A DNA stretch of 64,000 bases from Clostridium_AD sp050717515 (GCF_050717515.1 NZ_JBOITL010000039.1:124001-188000); one strand, 5' to 3'. Shown: positions 1 to 9,569, counted from the stretch's first letter. The notes: generated from the sequence alone by a model not told the origin. Translations and numbers: made by a program.

Positions 1-556
1 TTTTAATATTAAAATGTTTAACAGCTTTAAGCAGACTATACGCATCCGTTAGTGAAGTAGGCTCTGGTGTTGTTACAATTACTAAATCATCACAACAAGC
101 AATAAAACCCAAGACACTTTTATTTACACCCGCACCCGTATCCATTATTATATAATCTAGTCCCGTTAAAGCAGTAAGTTTACTTAAAAATTCATTTCTT
201 TGGGTTTCTGTCAAATCTTCCACTTTCATAAGAGCGGAACCTCCGGGAAGAAGTTTCACCCCAAATGGTCCATTTACTACAACCTCCTCAATTTCTTTGC
301 CATTACTTATAACGTCAAATACGTTATACCGGCAAGAGCATCCCATTATAATATCATCATTTCCCATGCCTATATCTGCATCAAAAATCATAACTTTCCT
401 ACCCATCTTTTGAAGTGCAATGGATAAATTAACTACTATATTACTTTTACCCACTCCACCTTTACCAGAGGTAACTGTTATAATTCGAGGCTTACTATCC
501 ACACTATCAAGATTTTTCAATGCCATTTGTCTTAGCCTTTGTGCTTGGTCTAGCAT
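1..556 (-). CDS. flhG: FlhG, MinD-like ATPase (partial, runs off left edge)
   Basis: ParA/MinD-family ATPase that, with FlhF, controls flagellar number and placement. About 185 N-terminal residues are in the window, starting MLDQAQRLRQMALKN. A deviant Walker A motif (SGKGGVGKS) follows at about residues 25-33, with a DADIGMGN switch segment and a DTGAGV segment further on; these are the usual MinD/FlhG landmarks. The ATG overlaps the last 7 bases of flhF, which indicates translational coupling. The C-terminus lies outside the window, so completeness cannot be judged. An alternative name is YlxH. Confidence 0.93.
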   Translation of the reverse strand, partial: MLDQAQRLRQMALKNLDSVDSKPRIITVTSGKGGVGKSNIVVNLSIALQKMGRKVMIFDADIGMGNDDIIMGCSCRYNVFDVISNGKEIEEVVVNGPFGVKLLPGGSALMKVEDLTETQRNEFLSKLTALTGLDYIIMDTGAGVNKSVLGFIACCDDLVIVTTPEPTSLTDAYSLLKAVKHFNIK

Positions 557-1842
557 ATAGTATCCTCTCCTAATATGAGGCTAACAATTTTATCCTGGGA
601 TAACTCTTTAATATCATCAGGTACATTTTGACCAGTTGTCACAAAACTTAAGGGTGATTGTGCAGTTTCTAATATATTAAGTATGGAACCATAGGTGGAA
701 GTTTCGTCTAATTTAGTTACTATTATACTATTATAATTCAAAATTTGATATCCTTCAATAATATATTTAATATCTTTGTTCTTTGTTGTAGAACTTAGCA
801 CTAATTGGATGTTTTTTGTATCTGCCTTTTCCACAAAAGTTCGAAGTTCGGATATTTGCATTTTATTTTTACTACTTCTTCCAGTAGTATCAATTAACAC
901 TACCTCGCATTCACTCATAGCTTCTATAGCATCTTCCATATCCTTCATATTGTATACCACTTTAAAGGGTATACTCATAATATCGGCATAGGTTTTAAGC
1001 TGTTCAACTGCCCCAATCCTGTAAGTATCTACGGTAATTAACCCTACTTTTTTCTTCTCAACTAGTGCAAGCCTTCCTGCAAGTTTTGCGATGGTGGTTG
1101 TTTTTCCTACGCCTGTTGGTCCTACAAGCACTATTCTGCCCTCTAATTTTGGCTTTGTAATATAAATCATTTCTTTTAAAACTAGTTTCAATTTTTCATA
1201 ATCACTAGTTTGGAGTTTATTATCTTCCATTCCATAATCTTTGGTTTTAAAATTTTGAATTTTTATCATTATATTTACTATAGTTTCGCTATCTACATCA
1301 TTGTCTTCTAATAATTTTTCTATATCACTTTTATTATTATTTCCTGGGCTATTATCGCTGGTAAGTTTACTAGAACTAGCCAGCTCACTAATAAGTGAGA
1401 GTTCACTCACACGTGAGAGTTCACTCACACGTGAGAGCTCACTTATCATAGTTTTCATTTGTTTCATTTCGCTCATTAGGTCAATTGTGGAATCAATACT
1501 GTTAACCTTTGCGTTAACAGTATTGTTCTCCTGTGCGTACCCCGAATTTCTGTGTACTACACTATTTTGTTTTTCAATCTCCTTAGGATACGGTTTAATT
1601 TCATTTTGCTTTTGCACAACTTTTTTAATTGCTTCTATACTTTCTTTCACATTTTGATCTTGCTCATTTATTTCATTTTCAATAGCAGCAGTAACTTCAA
1701 TAATCTTTGCTGAGAATAATCCTTTTATTCCTGGTTTTCGGATTTTTCTTTGACTTATAATTACAGCTTCCGAGCCTAATTCATATCTTATTCTTGTCAT
1801 GGCTTCGTTCATGCTACTCACTACATATCGTTTTATAATCAT
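550..1842 (-). CDS. flhF: FlhF, SRP-type GTPase for flagellar placement
   Basis: SRP-family GTPase that acts with FlhG at the membrane to site flagella and help assemble the basal body. The 430 residues match the family layout: a variable N-terminal B domain (1-about 200) and a C-terminal NG domain with Walker A GPTGVGKTTT at 241-250, followed by DTTGR and TKLDE motifs. It overlaps flhA by 4 bases and flhG by 7. The variable domain contains a short Ser-Glu-Leu repeat (about residues 134-154) encoded by palindromic 18-bp units, listed separately. Identification is firm from motifs and position. Confidence 0.96.
   Translation of the reverse strand: MIIKRYVVSSMNEAMTRIRYELGSEAVIISQRKIRKPGIKGLFSAKIIEVTAAIENEINEQDQNVKESIEAIKKVVQKQNEIKPYPKEIEKQNSVVHRNSGYAQENNTVNAKVNSIDSTIDLMSEMKQMKTMISELSRVSELSRVSELSLISELASSSKLTSDNSPGNNNKSDIEKLLEDNDVDSETIVNIMIKIQNFKTKDYGMEDNKLQTSDYEKLKLVLKEMIYITKPKLEGRIVLVGPTGVGKTTTIAKLAGRLALVEKKKVGLITVDTYRIGAVEQLKTYADIMSIPFKVVYNMKDMEDAIEAMSECEVVLIDTTGRSSKNKMQISELRTFVEKADTKNIQLVLSSTTKNKDIKYIIEGYQILNYNSIIVTKLDETSTYGSILNILETAQSPLSFVTTGQNVPDDIKELSQDKIVSLILGEDTIC
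1382..1441 (-). repeat. Tandem 18-bp palindromic units inside flhF
   Basis: Three consecutive 18-bp units (1382-1399, 1400-1417, 1418-1435) and a partial fourth. Each contains a CTCAC...GTGAG palindrome (CTCACTAATAAGTGAG, then CTCACACGTGAG twice). On the coding strand they give SELSRV/SELSLI repeats in the variable domain of FlhF. The array is in frame and probably changes length by slippage. Confidence 0.85.
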
Positions 1843-3905
1843 TCTAGAGTCACAACTCCTTCAGTTTTAATCTCAACTTCATTTGGTATCTCATTGAGAG
1901 AAAGCACACAAATGGTAGGAAACACCATCTCAATCAACCTTCTAAAGGCTGGTCTTATCTTTGGAGACACTAGTATTACTGGTTGATTATTATGAAAATA
2001 AATTGTGCTAATATTATTTTTGATAGAATTCAATATCCTACCTGTGGTATCTGGATCTACTGCTGGAAAAGATCCCTGTATGGACTTTTGAATATTACTA
2101 GAAACAACATTCTCAACTTCCGGTGAAAGCGTTATAATTGTTATACTTCCATTGTCATCAACTAGTCCATTACAGATACTTCTTCCCAGTGAAAAACGAA
2201 CATATTCTGTTAACACTTCTATATCCTTAGTTATTCTAGAATTATCTGCTAGAGACTCGAGTATTGTAACCATATCCTTTATAGCTACTCTTTCTTTAAG
2301 TAAGCTTTGAAGGACCTTTTGTACTTCACCAATAGTCATAAGATCTGGTATTAATTCTTCCACTACAGTATTATATTTTTCTTTTACAGAATCAATTAGT
2401 AACTTAGTTTCCTGTCTACCTAGAAGTTCATAGGCATGATTTTTTATAGTTTCTGTTAAATGAGTAACCATTACTGTAGTTGGATCTACCACTGTGAGTC
2501 CTTTTATTTCAGCATCTTCTCTTTGATCATTATTTATCCATACTGCTGGCAGTCCAAAAGTCGGTTCAATAGTATTAATACCTTGTATATTAACATCTTC
2601 AGAACTAGGGTCAATACAAAGTAGCATGCTTGGCATTAAACTACCTTTAATTATTACAGTACCGCGGATCTTAACTACGTATTCATTTGTTTTAAGTTGC
2701 AAATTATCCTTAATTCTAATGGGCTGAACAACAATTCCCATTTCTAATGCACACTGCCTTCTTACTGAAGCAATTCTTTGCAGTAAATCTCCCCCTGTAG
2801 CTTCGTCTGCTAGTGGAATTAGTCCATATCCTATTTCTATTTCCATAGGCTCCACAGAAATCAGACTCATTACATTTTCTGGTTCTCTGTTTTCAGTTTC
2901 AATATTTTCTTGTTCATCAATTTCTATTTTCATAATCTTTTGATCTTTTTCGTCTTTATGTAAGAAATATGCACTAATTGCCGTAGCAATGGATAGCATA
3001 ATGAAAACAAGACTAGGCATACCTGGAATTGCAGCCAATACTAATAATACCACTGATGCTATGGCAATAACCTTTGGAAATGCTGTAAGTTGCGATGTTA
3101 CTTGAGTTCCTAAATTTGTAGTGCTACCAGATCTAGTAACCAAAATACCAGAAGCAACTGATATTAAAAGCGCAGGAATCTGGCCTACAAGACCATCCCC
3201 TACTGTTAGCCTAACATAAGTGGTTGCAGCTGTTCCAATTGGCATTTTAAGCATTACTACGCCTATAATTATCCCACCAAAAATATTAATGATGGTAATA
3301 ATTATACCTGCTATTGCATCTCCCTTTACAAATTTTGAAGCTCCATCCATTGCTCCATAAAAACTAGCTTCATCTTGCAATTTTATTCTTCTCTCTCTTG
3401 CCTGTTCTTCAGTTATAACCCCTGCATTCAAATCAGCATCAATACTCATTTGTTTACCTGGCATAGCGTCCAGTGTAAATCTGGCAGAAACTTCAGAAAC
3501 TCTACCAGCACCGGCTGTAATAACTATAAATTGTATAACTATTATTATTAAGAAAATAATTATACCAACTACATAATTACCTCCAACAACAAATTCACCA
3601 AAGGCCTCAATTATATCCCCTGCATAAGCTTCTGTTAGTATAAGCCTAGTAGATGAAATATTTAGCCCTAATCTTAAAAGTGTTGTGATAAGCAATAATG
3701 TTGGGAAAACTGAAAATTGCAAAACTTCTGTTGTAAACATTGTTAATAGTAAAATTACAACTGCTAGTGTAATATTAAGTGCAATTATTACATCAAGGAG
3801 CTTTGGTGGTAATGGAATAATTATCATTAAAATTATCCCCATTACGCCAAAGGCTACTAAAACATCCATATTATTTTTTATGTTGAATCTCGCTTTTTCA
3901 GCCAC
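1839..3905 (-). CDS. flhA: FlhA, flagellar type III export gate protein
   Basis: Integral membrane component of the flagellar export gate; its cytoplasmic domain docks substrates and chaperones. At 688 residues it has the usual family length. The N-terminal half (about 15-320) carries about eight hydrophobic segments and the conserved cytoplasmic loop (GRVSEVSARFTLDAMPGKQM). The C-terminal half is the soluble FlhA-C domain (GDLLQRIASVRRQ, then LGRQE at the ring-building region). It lies between fliR/flhB and flhF and overlaps flhF by 4 bases. Confidence 0.97.
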   Translation of the reverse strand: MAEKARFNIKNNMDVLVAFGVMGIILMIIIPLPPKLLDVIIALNITLAVVILLLTMFTTEVLQFSVFPTLLLITTLLRLGLNISSTRLILTEAYAGDIIEAFGEFVVGGNYVVGIIIFLIIIVIQFIVITAGAGRVSEVSARFTLDAMPGKQMSIDADLNAGVITEEQARERRIKLQDEASFYGAMDGASKFVKGDAIAGIIITIINIFGGIIIGVVMLKMPIGTAATTYVRLTVGDGLVGQIPALLISVASGILVTRSGSTTNLGTQVTSQLTAFPKVIAIASVVLLVLAAIPGMPSLVFIMLSIATAISAYFLHKDEKDQKIMKIEIDEQENIETENREPENVMSLISVEPMEIEIGYGLIPLADEATGGDLLQRIASVRRQCALEMGIVVQPIRIKDNLQLKTNEYVVKIRGTVIIKGSLMPSMLLCIDPSSEDVNIQGINTIEPTFGLPAVWINNDQREDAEIKGLTVVDPTTVMVTHLTETIKNHAYELLGRQETKLLIDSVKEKYNTVVEELIPDLMTIGEVQKVLQSLLKERVAIKDMVTILESLADNSRITKDIEVLTEYVRFSLGRSICNGLVDDNGSITIITLSPEVENVVSSNIQKSIQGSFPAVDPDTTGRILNSIKNNISTIYFHNNQPVILVSPKIRPAFRRLIEMVFPTICVLSLNEIPNEVEIKTEGVVTLE

Positions 3906-3917
3906 GGTTATCCTCCA

Positions 3918-5756
3918 CTACTTTTTTTTCTTTAATTTGTATACTAATGCTAATATCTCGGCCACTGCTCCATACATTTCAGTTGGAATTTCTGAGCCTA
4001 TATCTAACTCTTTATATATTAACCTTGCTAGTGGTTTATTTTCAATTATTGGGATATCATTAACACTTGCAATCTCCTTTATTTTTATAGCAACATTATC
4101 TGCACCAATAGCCACAACTATTGGTGCCCCTTCCCCTCCCTGCTCATATTTAATAGCAATAGCAAGGTGAGTGGGGTTTGTGATGACCACAGTAGCATCG
4201 GGAACTGCTTGCATCATTCTACTAGCTGCCATTTCTCTTTGCTTTTGCCTAATTTTCGATTTAATCTGTGGGTCTCCTTCTTGTTGTTTATATTCTTCTT
4301 TAACTTCCTGCATACTCATTTTAAGTTCTTTATTATGCTTATACTTTTGGTATGCAAAATCAATGACAGATATTATAAGCATTATTATGGAAATTTTTAA
4401 AAATATATCTATAACTAATTTTCCAAAAGCACCTAAAATAGCCTCTATTTTTAAGCTTCCATAATTCATTATATCTAAATAATTGTCTTTAACATAATTA
4501 TAAGCTACAACTCCTATGGTAGTAATTATAGCTAAATTTTTAAGTAAATCCACCAAGGATCTTGTAGAAAAAATTTTCTTAAATCCGCTTATAGGACTTA
4601 GTTTTTTCAAATCTGGTTTAAGTGGTTCACCGGTTAATATAAAACCAGATTGCATTAAGCTTGCCACCACTCCCATTATCATAATAGGCACCATAATTGG
4701 TAAAACCAAAAGACCAAATTTCATTATAGAAACAACAAGCACAGTTTTGAAAGTTTCCTCAGTAACACTCAAGGTTAAGTAATTACTTAAAAAAAGACTT
4801 ACCACCCCTTTTAAATTATCTAACATATAGGACCCCAGCATTATAAGCAAAAGTGTTGAGGTTATTAGTGTAATGGTAGATGATAATTCCTTACTTTTTG
4901 CTACTTGACCTTTTTTCTTTGAATCACTTTTCTTTTTAGGAGTAGCTTCTTCGGTTTTTTCACCACTATCTGCTGAAACAATAATAAGCATGGGTATTAC
5001 TTTATAAAAAGCTTTAATTATATCTGGAATAGTATAAAAAGAACCTACTATTAACTTTATAACAGCTGGTAGCACTAGTGCAAAGCAACTGAGTCCTACT
5101 AGTATTTTTATTGGCATACCTAAAATCATAACATTTAATTGTGGTACTGTTCTTGATATAAGTCCCAAACATAAATCTGTTATAATAATTATCAAAATAA
5201 TTGGTATAGCTATTTTGAGTCCCAGTGTGAAAAACTCTATAAATATTTTTACCATCATCATAGCTGTTGCTTGTGATAATATAAACTTACCAAGCACAAT
5301 AACATTAAATGAATCAATAATAGCCCTTATTAGCATATGGTGACCATCTACAACAAAAAACATTACCAGACTTACCCAGTAAAGTAGCCTTCCAAGCAGC
5401 GTAACATTCTCATTGGATATAGGATCAAACATGCTCATCATGGAAAAGCCAACTTGGAAATCCATAAGCTGCCCAGCCATTTGTGCTGAAAAAAAACAAA
5501 ACTTTGTTATGTACCCTAAGGTTAAGCCAGTAATAACCTCATCTATACAGAATATTATGAGTCCAGTGTTACTCGTAATTAATTTTACATTCTCATAATT
5601 AACGCCTGGTAAAATCAGAAAAGTGAAAACAACACAAAATCCAACTTTAGCCATGGCAGGAGTACCCTTAGGGAAGAAAATTGGTATACCCACAACGAAT
5701 GATGATATTCGCAGGAGCACCATTATAAAGCCTAAATAATAAGCTGTATTAATCAA
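3918..5756 (-). CDS. fliR-flhB: FliR-FlhB fusion, export gate and substrate-specificity switch
   Basis: A single 612-residue protein joins two export-gate components. Residues 1 to about 260 match FliR (multi-pass membrane protein with the MSMFDP region), and about 262-612 match FlhB, starting at SGEKTEEATPKKK. FlhB has four hydrophobic segments, then the cytoplasmic domain with the NPTH autocleavage motif at 527-530. There is no stop codon or internal frameshift at the junction. Such fusions are known in clostridia, so this is a lineage trait and not an assembly artefact. It is followed by flhA after 12 bases. Confidence 0.96.
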   Translation of the reverse strand: MINTAYYLGFIMVLLRISSFVVGIPIFFPKGTPAMAKVGFCVVFTFLILPGVNYENVKLITSNTGLIIFCIDEVITGLTLGYITKFCFFSAQMAGQLMDFQVGFSMMSMFDPISNENVTLLGRLLYWVSLVMFFVVDGHHMLIRAIIDSFNVIVLGKFILSQATAMMMVKIFIEFFTLGLKIAIPIILIIIITDLCLGLISRTVPQLNVMILGMPIKILVGLSCFALVLPAVIKLIVGSFYTIPDIIKAFYKVIPMLIIVSADSGEKTEEATPKKKSDSKKKGQVAKSKELSSTITLITSTLLLIMLGSYMLDNLKGVVSLFLSNYLTLSVTEETFKTVLVVSIMKFGLLVLPIMVPIMIMGVVASLMQSGFILTGEPLKPDLKKLSPISGFKKIFSTRSLVDLLKNLAIITTIGVVAYNYVKDNYLDIMNYGSLKIEAILGAFGKLVIDIFLKISIIMLIISVIDFAYQKYKHNKELKMSMQEVKEEYKQQEGDPQIKSKIRQKQREMAASRMMQAVPDATVVITNPTHLAIAIKYEQGGEGAPIVVAIGADNVAIKIKEIASVNDIPIIENKPLARLIYKELDIGSEIPTEMYGAVAEILALVYKLKKKK

Positions 5757-5767
5757 TATAACTCCAC

Positions 5768-6037
5768 CTAACCTCCCATATTAGCAATAAGTTCAAAAAT
5801 TCTAGTTGTAAAATCAACTAAAATATGAAGCATCCAACTACCCATTAATAATCCAATTAGTGCTGCTGCAAGTAGTTTTGGCACAAAGGTTAAAGTTTGC
5901 TCCTGAATTTGAGTAGTAGCTTGAAATATACTTATTATTAACCCTACCAAAGTAGCTGTAAGTAGAATGGGGGCAGATACCATTATTGCAGTTTGAATAG
6001 CATCTTTTATTACAGATAATACAATACTCTCAGTCAT
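5768..6037 (-). CDS. fliQ: FliQ, export gate subunit
   Basis: Small membrane protein of the FliPQR export channel. The 89 residues form two hydrophobic hairpin helices (about 13-38 and 50-75) separated by the conserved IFQATTQIQEQTLTFVPK loop, and this length is normal. It lies 10 bases after fliP and just before the fused fliR-flhB gene, matching the fliP-Q-R order seen in most bacteria. Confidence 0.96.
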   Translation of the reverse strand: MTESIVLSVIKDAIQTAIMVSAPILLTATLVGLIISIFQATTQIQEQTLTFVPKLLAAALIGLLMGSWMLHILVDFTTRIFELIANMGG

Positions 6038-6047
6038 TTAATTCACC

Positions 6048-6887
6048 TCAACTAAAACTCATAATCAATGATTTTACCAATAGATTCCATCCATCTACCA
6101 TAATAAATAACAATAATTTAAATGGGAGAGAAATCATAACCGGCGGTAGCATCATCATTCCCATAGCCATAAGAATACTACCCGTAACAATATCTATTAT
6201 AATGAAAGGTATAAATAATAAAAATCCCATTTCGAAAGCTCGCCTTAATTCACTTATTATAAAAGAAGGTACCACTGCATATAGGGGTACTTTATCATAG
6301 GTAAGTTTAGGCTTTCCATTGCTCATTACCACTTTGCCATTTGCATCAACTTCATTTTTAACTGTATCTTCTAATTTTCCCACCTCTAAAAAAAGTTTTA
6401 AGTCCTTAGCTCTTGTCTGTTTTAACATAAAATCCCTCATGGGTTTAGACCCTTTATCGATGGCAACAGATTGAGTTATTTTATTATTCAAATAGGGAGT
6501 TAAAGCTTCCTTATTGACTTTTGTAAAGGTTGGTGCCATAGTAAAAAATGTTAAAAATAGAGCAAGTCCAATTATAACCTCTTTTGGTATTGCCTGTTGA
6601 ACACCAATAGCACTTTTAAATAAGGATAGCACTATAATTATCCTTACAAAACTGGTAGTCATTATAATAAATGAAGGAAGTAGGGTAAGTATAGTAAGCA
6701 TAACTAACAGCTTAATATTATCCACATAATCTTTTGGAGTAGTTGCTTTATCAATAGAAAGATTAATTTTTGGTATTGGTAGTGTTTGTGGAGCAGCATT
6801 TACAACTTTTATTGTGACAATCCCCATTATTACCATAATCAAAGCAAAAATGATTAAATTTTTATTTTTTATTTTCATCTTTAGCAC
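6048..6887 (-). CDS. fliP: FliP, export gate subunit
   Basis: Core channel subunit of the flagellar export apparatus. The 279-residue protein has an N-terminal hydrophobic signal segment (about 10-30), two membrane segments around the conserved SFVRIIIVLSLFKSAIG region, a periplasmic-type domain, and C-terminal membrane helices with GFLLFIPFIIIDIV and the MMLPPVMISLPFK ending typical of FliP. Its start lies 26 bases inside the 3' end of fliO, so the two are probably translationally coupled. Confidence 0.97.
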   Translation of the reverse strand: MLKMKIKNKNLIIFALIMVIMGIVTIKVVNAAPQTLPIPKINLSIDKATTPKDYVDNIKLLVMLTILTLLPSFIIMTTSFVRIIIVLSLFKSAIGVQQAIPKEVIIGLALFLTFFTMAPTFTKVNKEALTPYLNNKITQSVAIDKGSKPMRDFMLKQTRAKDLKLFLEVGKLEDTVKNEVDANGKVVMSNGKPKLTYDKVPLYAVVPSFIISELRRAFEMGFLLFIPFIIIDIVTGSILMAMGMMMLPPVMISLPFKLLLFIMVDGWNLLVKSLIMSFS

Positions 6888-7227
6888 CCTTTTTCATAAT
6901 ATGTTTTTTGAAAAGTTCCTTCATGTCATCATATTGAGGTAGCTCTTTAATATTTTCAATTGTATTAATCTCTTCCTTTGGTAACTCAAATAAAATATGA
7001 ATTTCCTTAGAACTAGAAGAAATCGCATAGGCTTTTTCGCCAATTTTTACAACTACAATACTATTTTCCTTAGATAGTGCAATCCGGTCTAAGACTTTCA
7101 TGTATCTACCATTTTGCAATTTTTGAAGCTTAGTACCACCATATTTTAGAGATAGATATAAAATAAGTAATATAAAAGGTAAAAATATTATGATTTTAAA
7201 AAGTAATGTCCAAAATTCTAAATCCAT
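6862..7227 (-). CDS. fliO: FliO/FliZ-type flagellar biosynthesis protein
   Basis: FliO assists assembly of the FliP channel. The 121-residue protein has one N-terminal membrane helix (about 8-28) followed by a small soluble domain with a GRYMKVLDRIALSKENSIVVVKIG core, as in FliO. Sequence conservation is low in this family, so the call rests on the topology, the core motif and the position directly before fliP. The 3' end overlaps fliP by 26 bases. Confidence 0.86.
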   Translation of the reverse strand: MDLEFWTLLFKIIIFLPFILLILYLSLKYGGTKLQKLQNGRYMKVLDRIALSKENSIVVVKIGEKAYAISSSSKEIHILFELPKEEINTIENIKELPQYDDMKELFKKHIMKKGAKDENKK

Positions 7228-7238
7228 GATTTTACCAC

Positions 7239-7694
7239 CTACTGTACCAATATATCGTTAAAGTATATATGGGATATCTTTCCTTTTGTTAATATAGGAT
7301 TTATGCCTGCAATTAACTGATTCTTTATAGCATCAACACCTGTTGCACTAAAGTCCGTAGTTTTTTTTGATCTAAGAGCTACAATGACTGCATCCCTAAT
7401 TGTGGGTGTTTTTGTTACTAGCTCTGCTGCTAAATCCGCATTATCTTCGTATCCAATAACAACCTTGACCTTTAGATAACGCTTTCCATCCTCATCCAGT
7501 AAATTTACTAAGAATTCCTCCAAGGGATAAGTTACCTCATTACTTTCCACAGCTTTAGTTGTTGTAGACTTTGCGCCTGCTCCCTTTTGACCAATTAAAT
7601 ATGCCCCTGCCCCTGCACCACCTACTACAATTAATGCTAGCAGAACTATAATAACTATTTTTAAAGAATTTCCTTTTTTAGGTTTTTCGCTCAT
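7239..7694 (-). CDS. fliL: FliL, stator-associated basal body protein
   Basis: Single-pass membrane protein that surrounds and supports stator units. The 151 residues comprise a short cytoplasmic Lys-rich N-terminus, one membrane helix (about 11-33), a linker, and a periplasmic-type domain with YPLEEFLVNLLD and a C-terminal LTKGKISHIYFNDILVQ stretch typical of FliL. It overlaps motB by 4 bases and precedes fliO. Confidence 0.94.
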   Translation of the reverse strand: MSEKPKKGNSLKIVIIVLLALIVVGGAGAGAYLIGQKGAGAKSTTTKAVESNEVTYPLEEFLVNLLDEDGKRYLKVKVVIGYEDNADLAAELVTKTPTIRDAVIVALRSKKTTDFSATGVDAIKNQLIAGINPILTKGKISHIYFNDILVQ

Positions 7695-8425
7695 TTTTTA
7701 GTAGCCTCCTTTGCACTTGCAACAATTAAGATATTTACTCTTCTATTTAATGCCCTATTTGCTTCATTTGAATTGGGCACAATAGGTTGATACTCAGCGC
7801 AAGCAATAGATTTAAATCGCGCAGGATACGGTTGCCTCTTGACTGTTACAAAATATTCAAGCACATTTAAAGCTCTAGCAGAAGATAATTGCCAATTATT
7901 TCTATATTCAAAATTACTAATTGGTAAACTATCTGTATGTCCCTCTATTACAATATCATTAGGCAGCGTAGATATTAGTCCATTTATTGAATCTAACACG
8001 GGTTTACTTTTATCTATAATTTCGGCTTTTCCACTTTGGAACAAAATATTTGCTTTAAGTTGAATAATAACGCCCCTACTATCAGATTTTATAACTACCG
8101 TACCTTCAAGTTTTTGTTTTTTTATAAAGCTTTGAACCTTTTCATATATATCTTCTGTATCTTTAGTTTGTGTTGTAGTAGGTTCAGGTTCCCCCACCAA
8201 TGGAACTTCTCCATTTTTTACATTGAACTCTAAAATACTTGTTCCAGTTTCACCTGTGAGTACTGATTGAAGTGAGGATGCAATTTGTTTGAATTTAGCC
8301 GCATCAACTGTGGAAAAAGAATATAATAAAACAAAGAAAGTTAGAAGAAGAGTCATGGTATCTGAAAAGGTAGCGATCCACGCATCTGTTCTCATTTCTT
8401 CTCCGCCACTTTTTTTTCTAGACAT
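7691..8425 (-). CDS. motB: MotB, stator subunit with peptidoglycan-binding domain
   Basis: Stator protein that anchors the MotA channel to peptidoglycan. The 244 residues include an N-terminal plug/membrane region in which the proton- or sodium-binding Asp is D22 (ATFSDTMTLLLTF), and an OmpA-like domain from about 110 onward with the IEGHTDSLP motif and a NRALNRRVNILI end. It overlaps motA by 8 bases and fliL by 4, so all three are co-translated. The sequence does not settle which ion is used. Confidence 0.96.
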   Translation of the reverse strand: MSRKKSGGEEMRTDAWIATFSDTMTLLLTFFVLLYSFSTVDAAKFKQIASSLQSVLTGETGTSILEFNVKNGEVPLVGEPEPTTTQTKDTEDIYEKVQSFIKKQKLEGTVVIKSDSRGVIIQLKANILFQSGKAEIIDKSKPVLDSINGLISTLPNDIVIEGHTDSLPISNFEYRNNWQLSSARALNVLEYFVTVKRQPYPARFKSIACAEYQPIVPNSNEANRALNRRVNILIVASAKEATKK

Positions 8426-9230
8426 TATCTGTCACCCCAGCTGCTTTGGCTTGTTCTTCAATAAATTTAGCTCTATCTAAAGGAGATAAATAAGATGTCA
8501 ATTTTTCTTCAACAATTCTTGGATTTACTCCAGATTGTATTGCTAGTATTCCCTCAAGCATCATTTCACGATTATTTACTTCAATGCTAGATTTATAATT
8601 AAGGTTTTGAGCCATAGGAATTAATATTAAGTTTGCAAGTAATGCGCCATAAAATGTAGTTATTAATGCTTTTCCCATACCAGAAGCCAGCGCTGAGGAA
8701 TCACTTAGATTTGCAAGCATTTGAATAAGCCCTATAAGTGTACCAATCATACCAAAAGCTGGTGCATAAGCTGCCCAAGCTTTTAACATATTAGCTCCGT
8801 CACTATGACGGCGCTCCATTTCTCCTATTTCTAATTCCATAATGTCCTTTATTGTTTCTGGTTCTAGACCATCCACCACCATTTGAAGTCCTTTTTTTAA
8901 AAATTCATTTGTTAATTGTGCCATTTCATCTTCAAGGGATAAAAGTCCTTCTCTTCTTGCTTTTTTAGATAGTGTTGTAAAGCTATTAATAATCTCTGAA
9001 CTAGAGGATGTACTTTCTTTAAACGATTGTATTGTAACCTTTGTTACTCTCCTCATGGCTGAAACAGGGTAAGCTATTAGAAGTGCAGCAAATGAGCCTC
9101 CTACAGTAATTGCTATGGAAGCAGGATCATAAAATATTTTTAAATTAGCTCCACCAGCTGACATACCCCATATAATTAACACAAATCCGATTAAAATTCC
9201 AATAGTGGTCAAATTATCATGTTTTTTCAT
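8418..9230 (-). CDS. motA: MotA, stator channel subunit
   Basis: Membrane subunit of the flagellar stator. The 270 residues show four hydrophobic segments (about 8-28, 32-52, 148-170, 180-202) and the conserved segment AYAPAFGMIGTLIGLIQML found in the MotA/TolQ/ExbB group. The large cytoplasmic loop contains LEIGEMERRH, where residues contact FliG. It precedes motB with an 8-base overlap and follows flbD by 12 bases. Confidence 0.96.
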   Translation of the reverse strand: MKKHDNLTTIGILIGFVLIIWGMSAGGANLKIFYDPASIAITVGGSFAALLIAYPVSAMRRVTKVTIQSFKESTSSSSEIINSFTTLSKKARREGLLSLEDEMAQLTNEFLKKGLQMVVDGLEPETIKDIMELEIGEMERRHSDGANMLKAWAAYAPAFGMIGTLIGLIQMLANLSDSSALASGMGKALITTFYGALLANLILIPMAQNLNYKSSIEVNNREMMLEGILAIQSGVNPRIVEEKLTSYLSPLDRAKFIEEQAKAAGVTDNV

Positions 9231-9241
9231 GCCCCTACCCC

Positions 9242-9433
9242 CTATAACTTACCAGTAAATATCCTGTTTTTATATTTTATTATTTTATCAATTACTACAT
9301 CTGTGCTCTCAAGCACAATGTACCTCTTGCCGTTTACTAAAGTTATTAATGTTTCTGGCATTGTTTCAATTTTTTCTATAACTTCAGCATTTAAGATAAA
9401 TTCTTCTTTATTTAAGCCTGTAAGTTTTATCAT
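9242..9433 (-). CDS. flbD: FlbD family flagellar protein
   Basis: A 63-residue protein of the FlbD/SwrD family, encoded between flgE and motA in many Firmicutes. In Bacillus the homologue (SwrD) raises stator-derived power. The family core is visible as MIKLTGLNKEEFILNAEVIEKIE followed by PETLITLVNGKRYIV. The context (flgE upstream, motA 12 bases downstream) agrees. No membrane segment or signal peptide is present. Confidence 0.92.
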   Translation of the reverse strand: MIKLTGLNKEEFILNAEVIEKIETMPETLITLVNGKRYIVLESTDVVIDKIIKYKNRIFTGKL

Positions 9434-9508
9434 GGGACCTCCTATGATTTACGATTTATTATACGTTATCTTTAATAAAACGACTAAAATCAAAGGAATT
9501 TGGTAAGC

Positions 9509-9531
9509 CTCAAATGCTTTTAGCATTTGAG
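9509..9531 (-). other. Hairpin between flgE and flbD
   Basis: A perfect 10-bp inverted repeat (CTCAAATGCT, 3-base loop, AGCATTTGAG) lies in the 136-base gap after flgE. No T-run follows on the minus strand, so it is more likely a processing or attenuation hairpin than a full terminator. Confidence 0.6.
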
Positions 9532-9569
9532 ACCTATTACAAATTCACTTTAGAATTTCCTGATTTATA

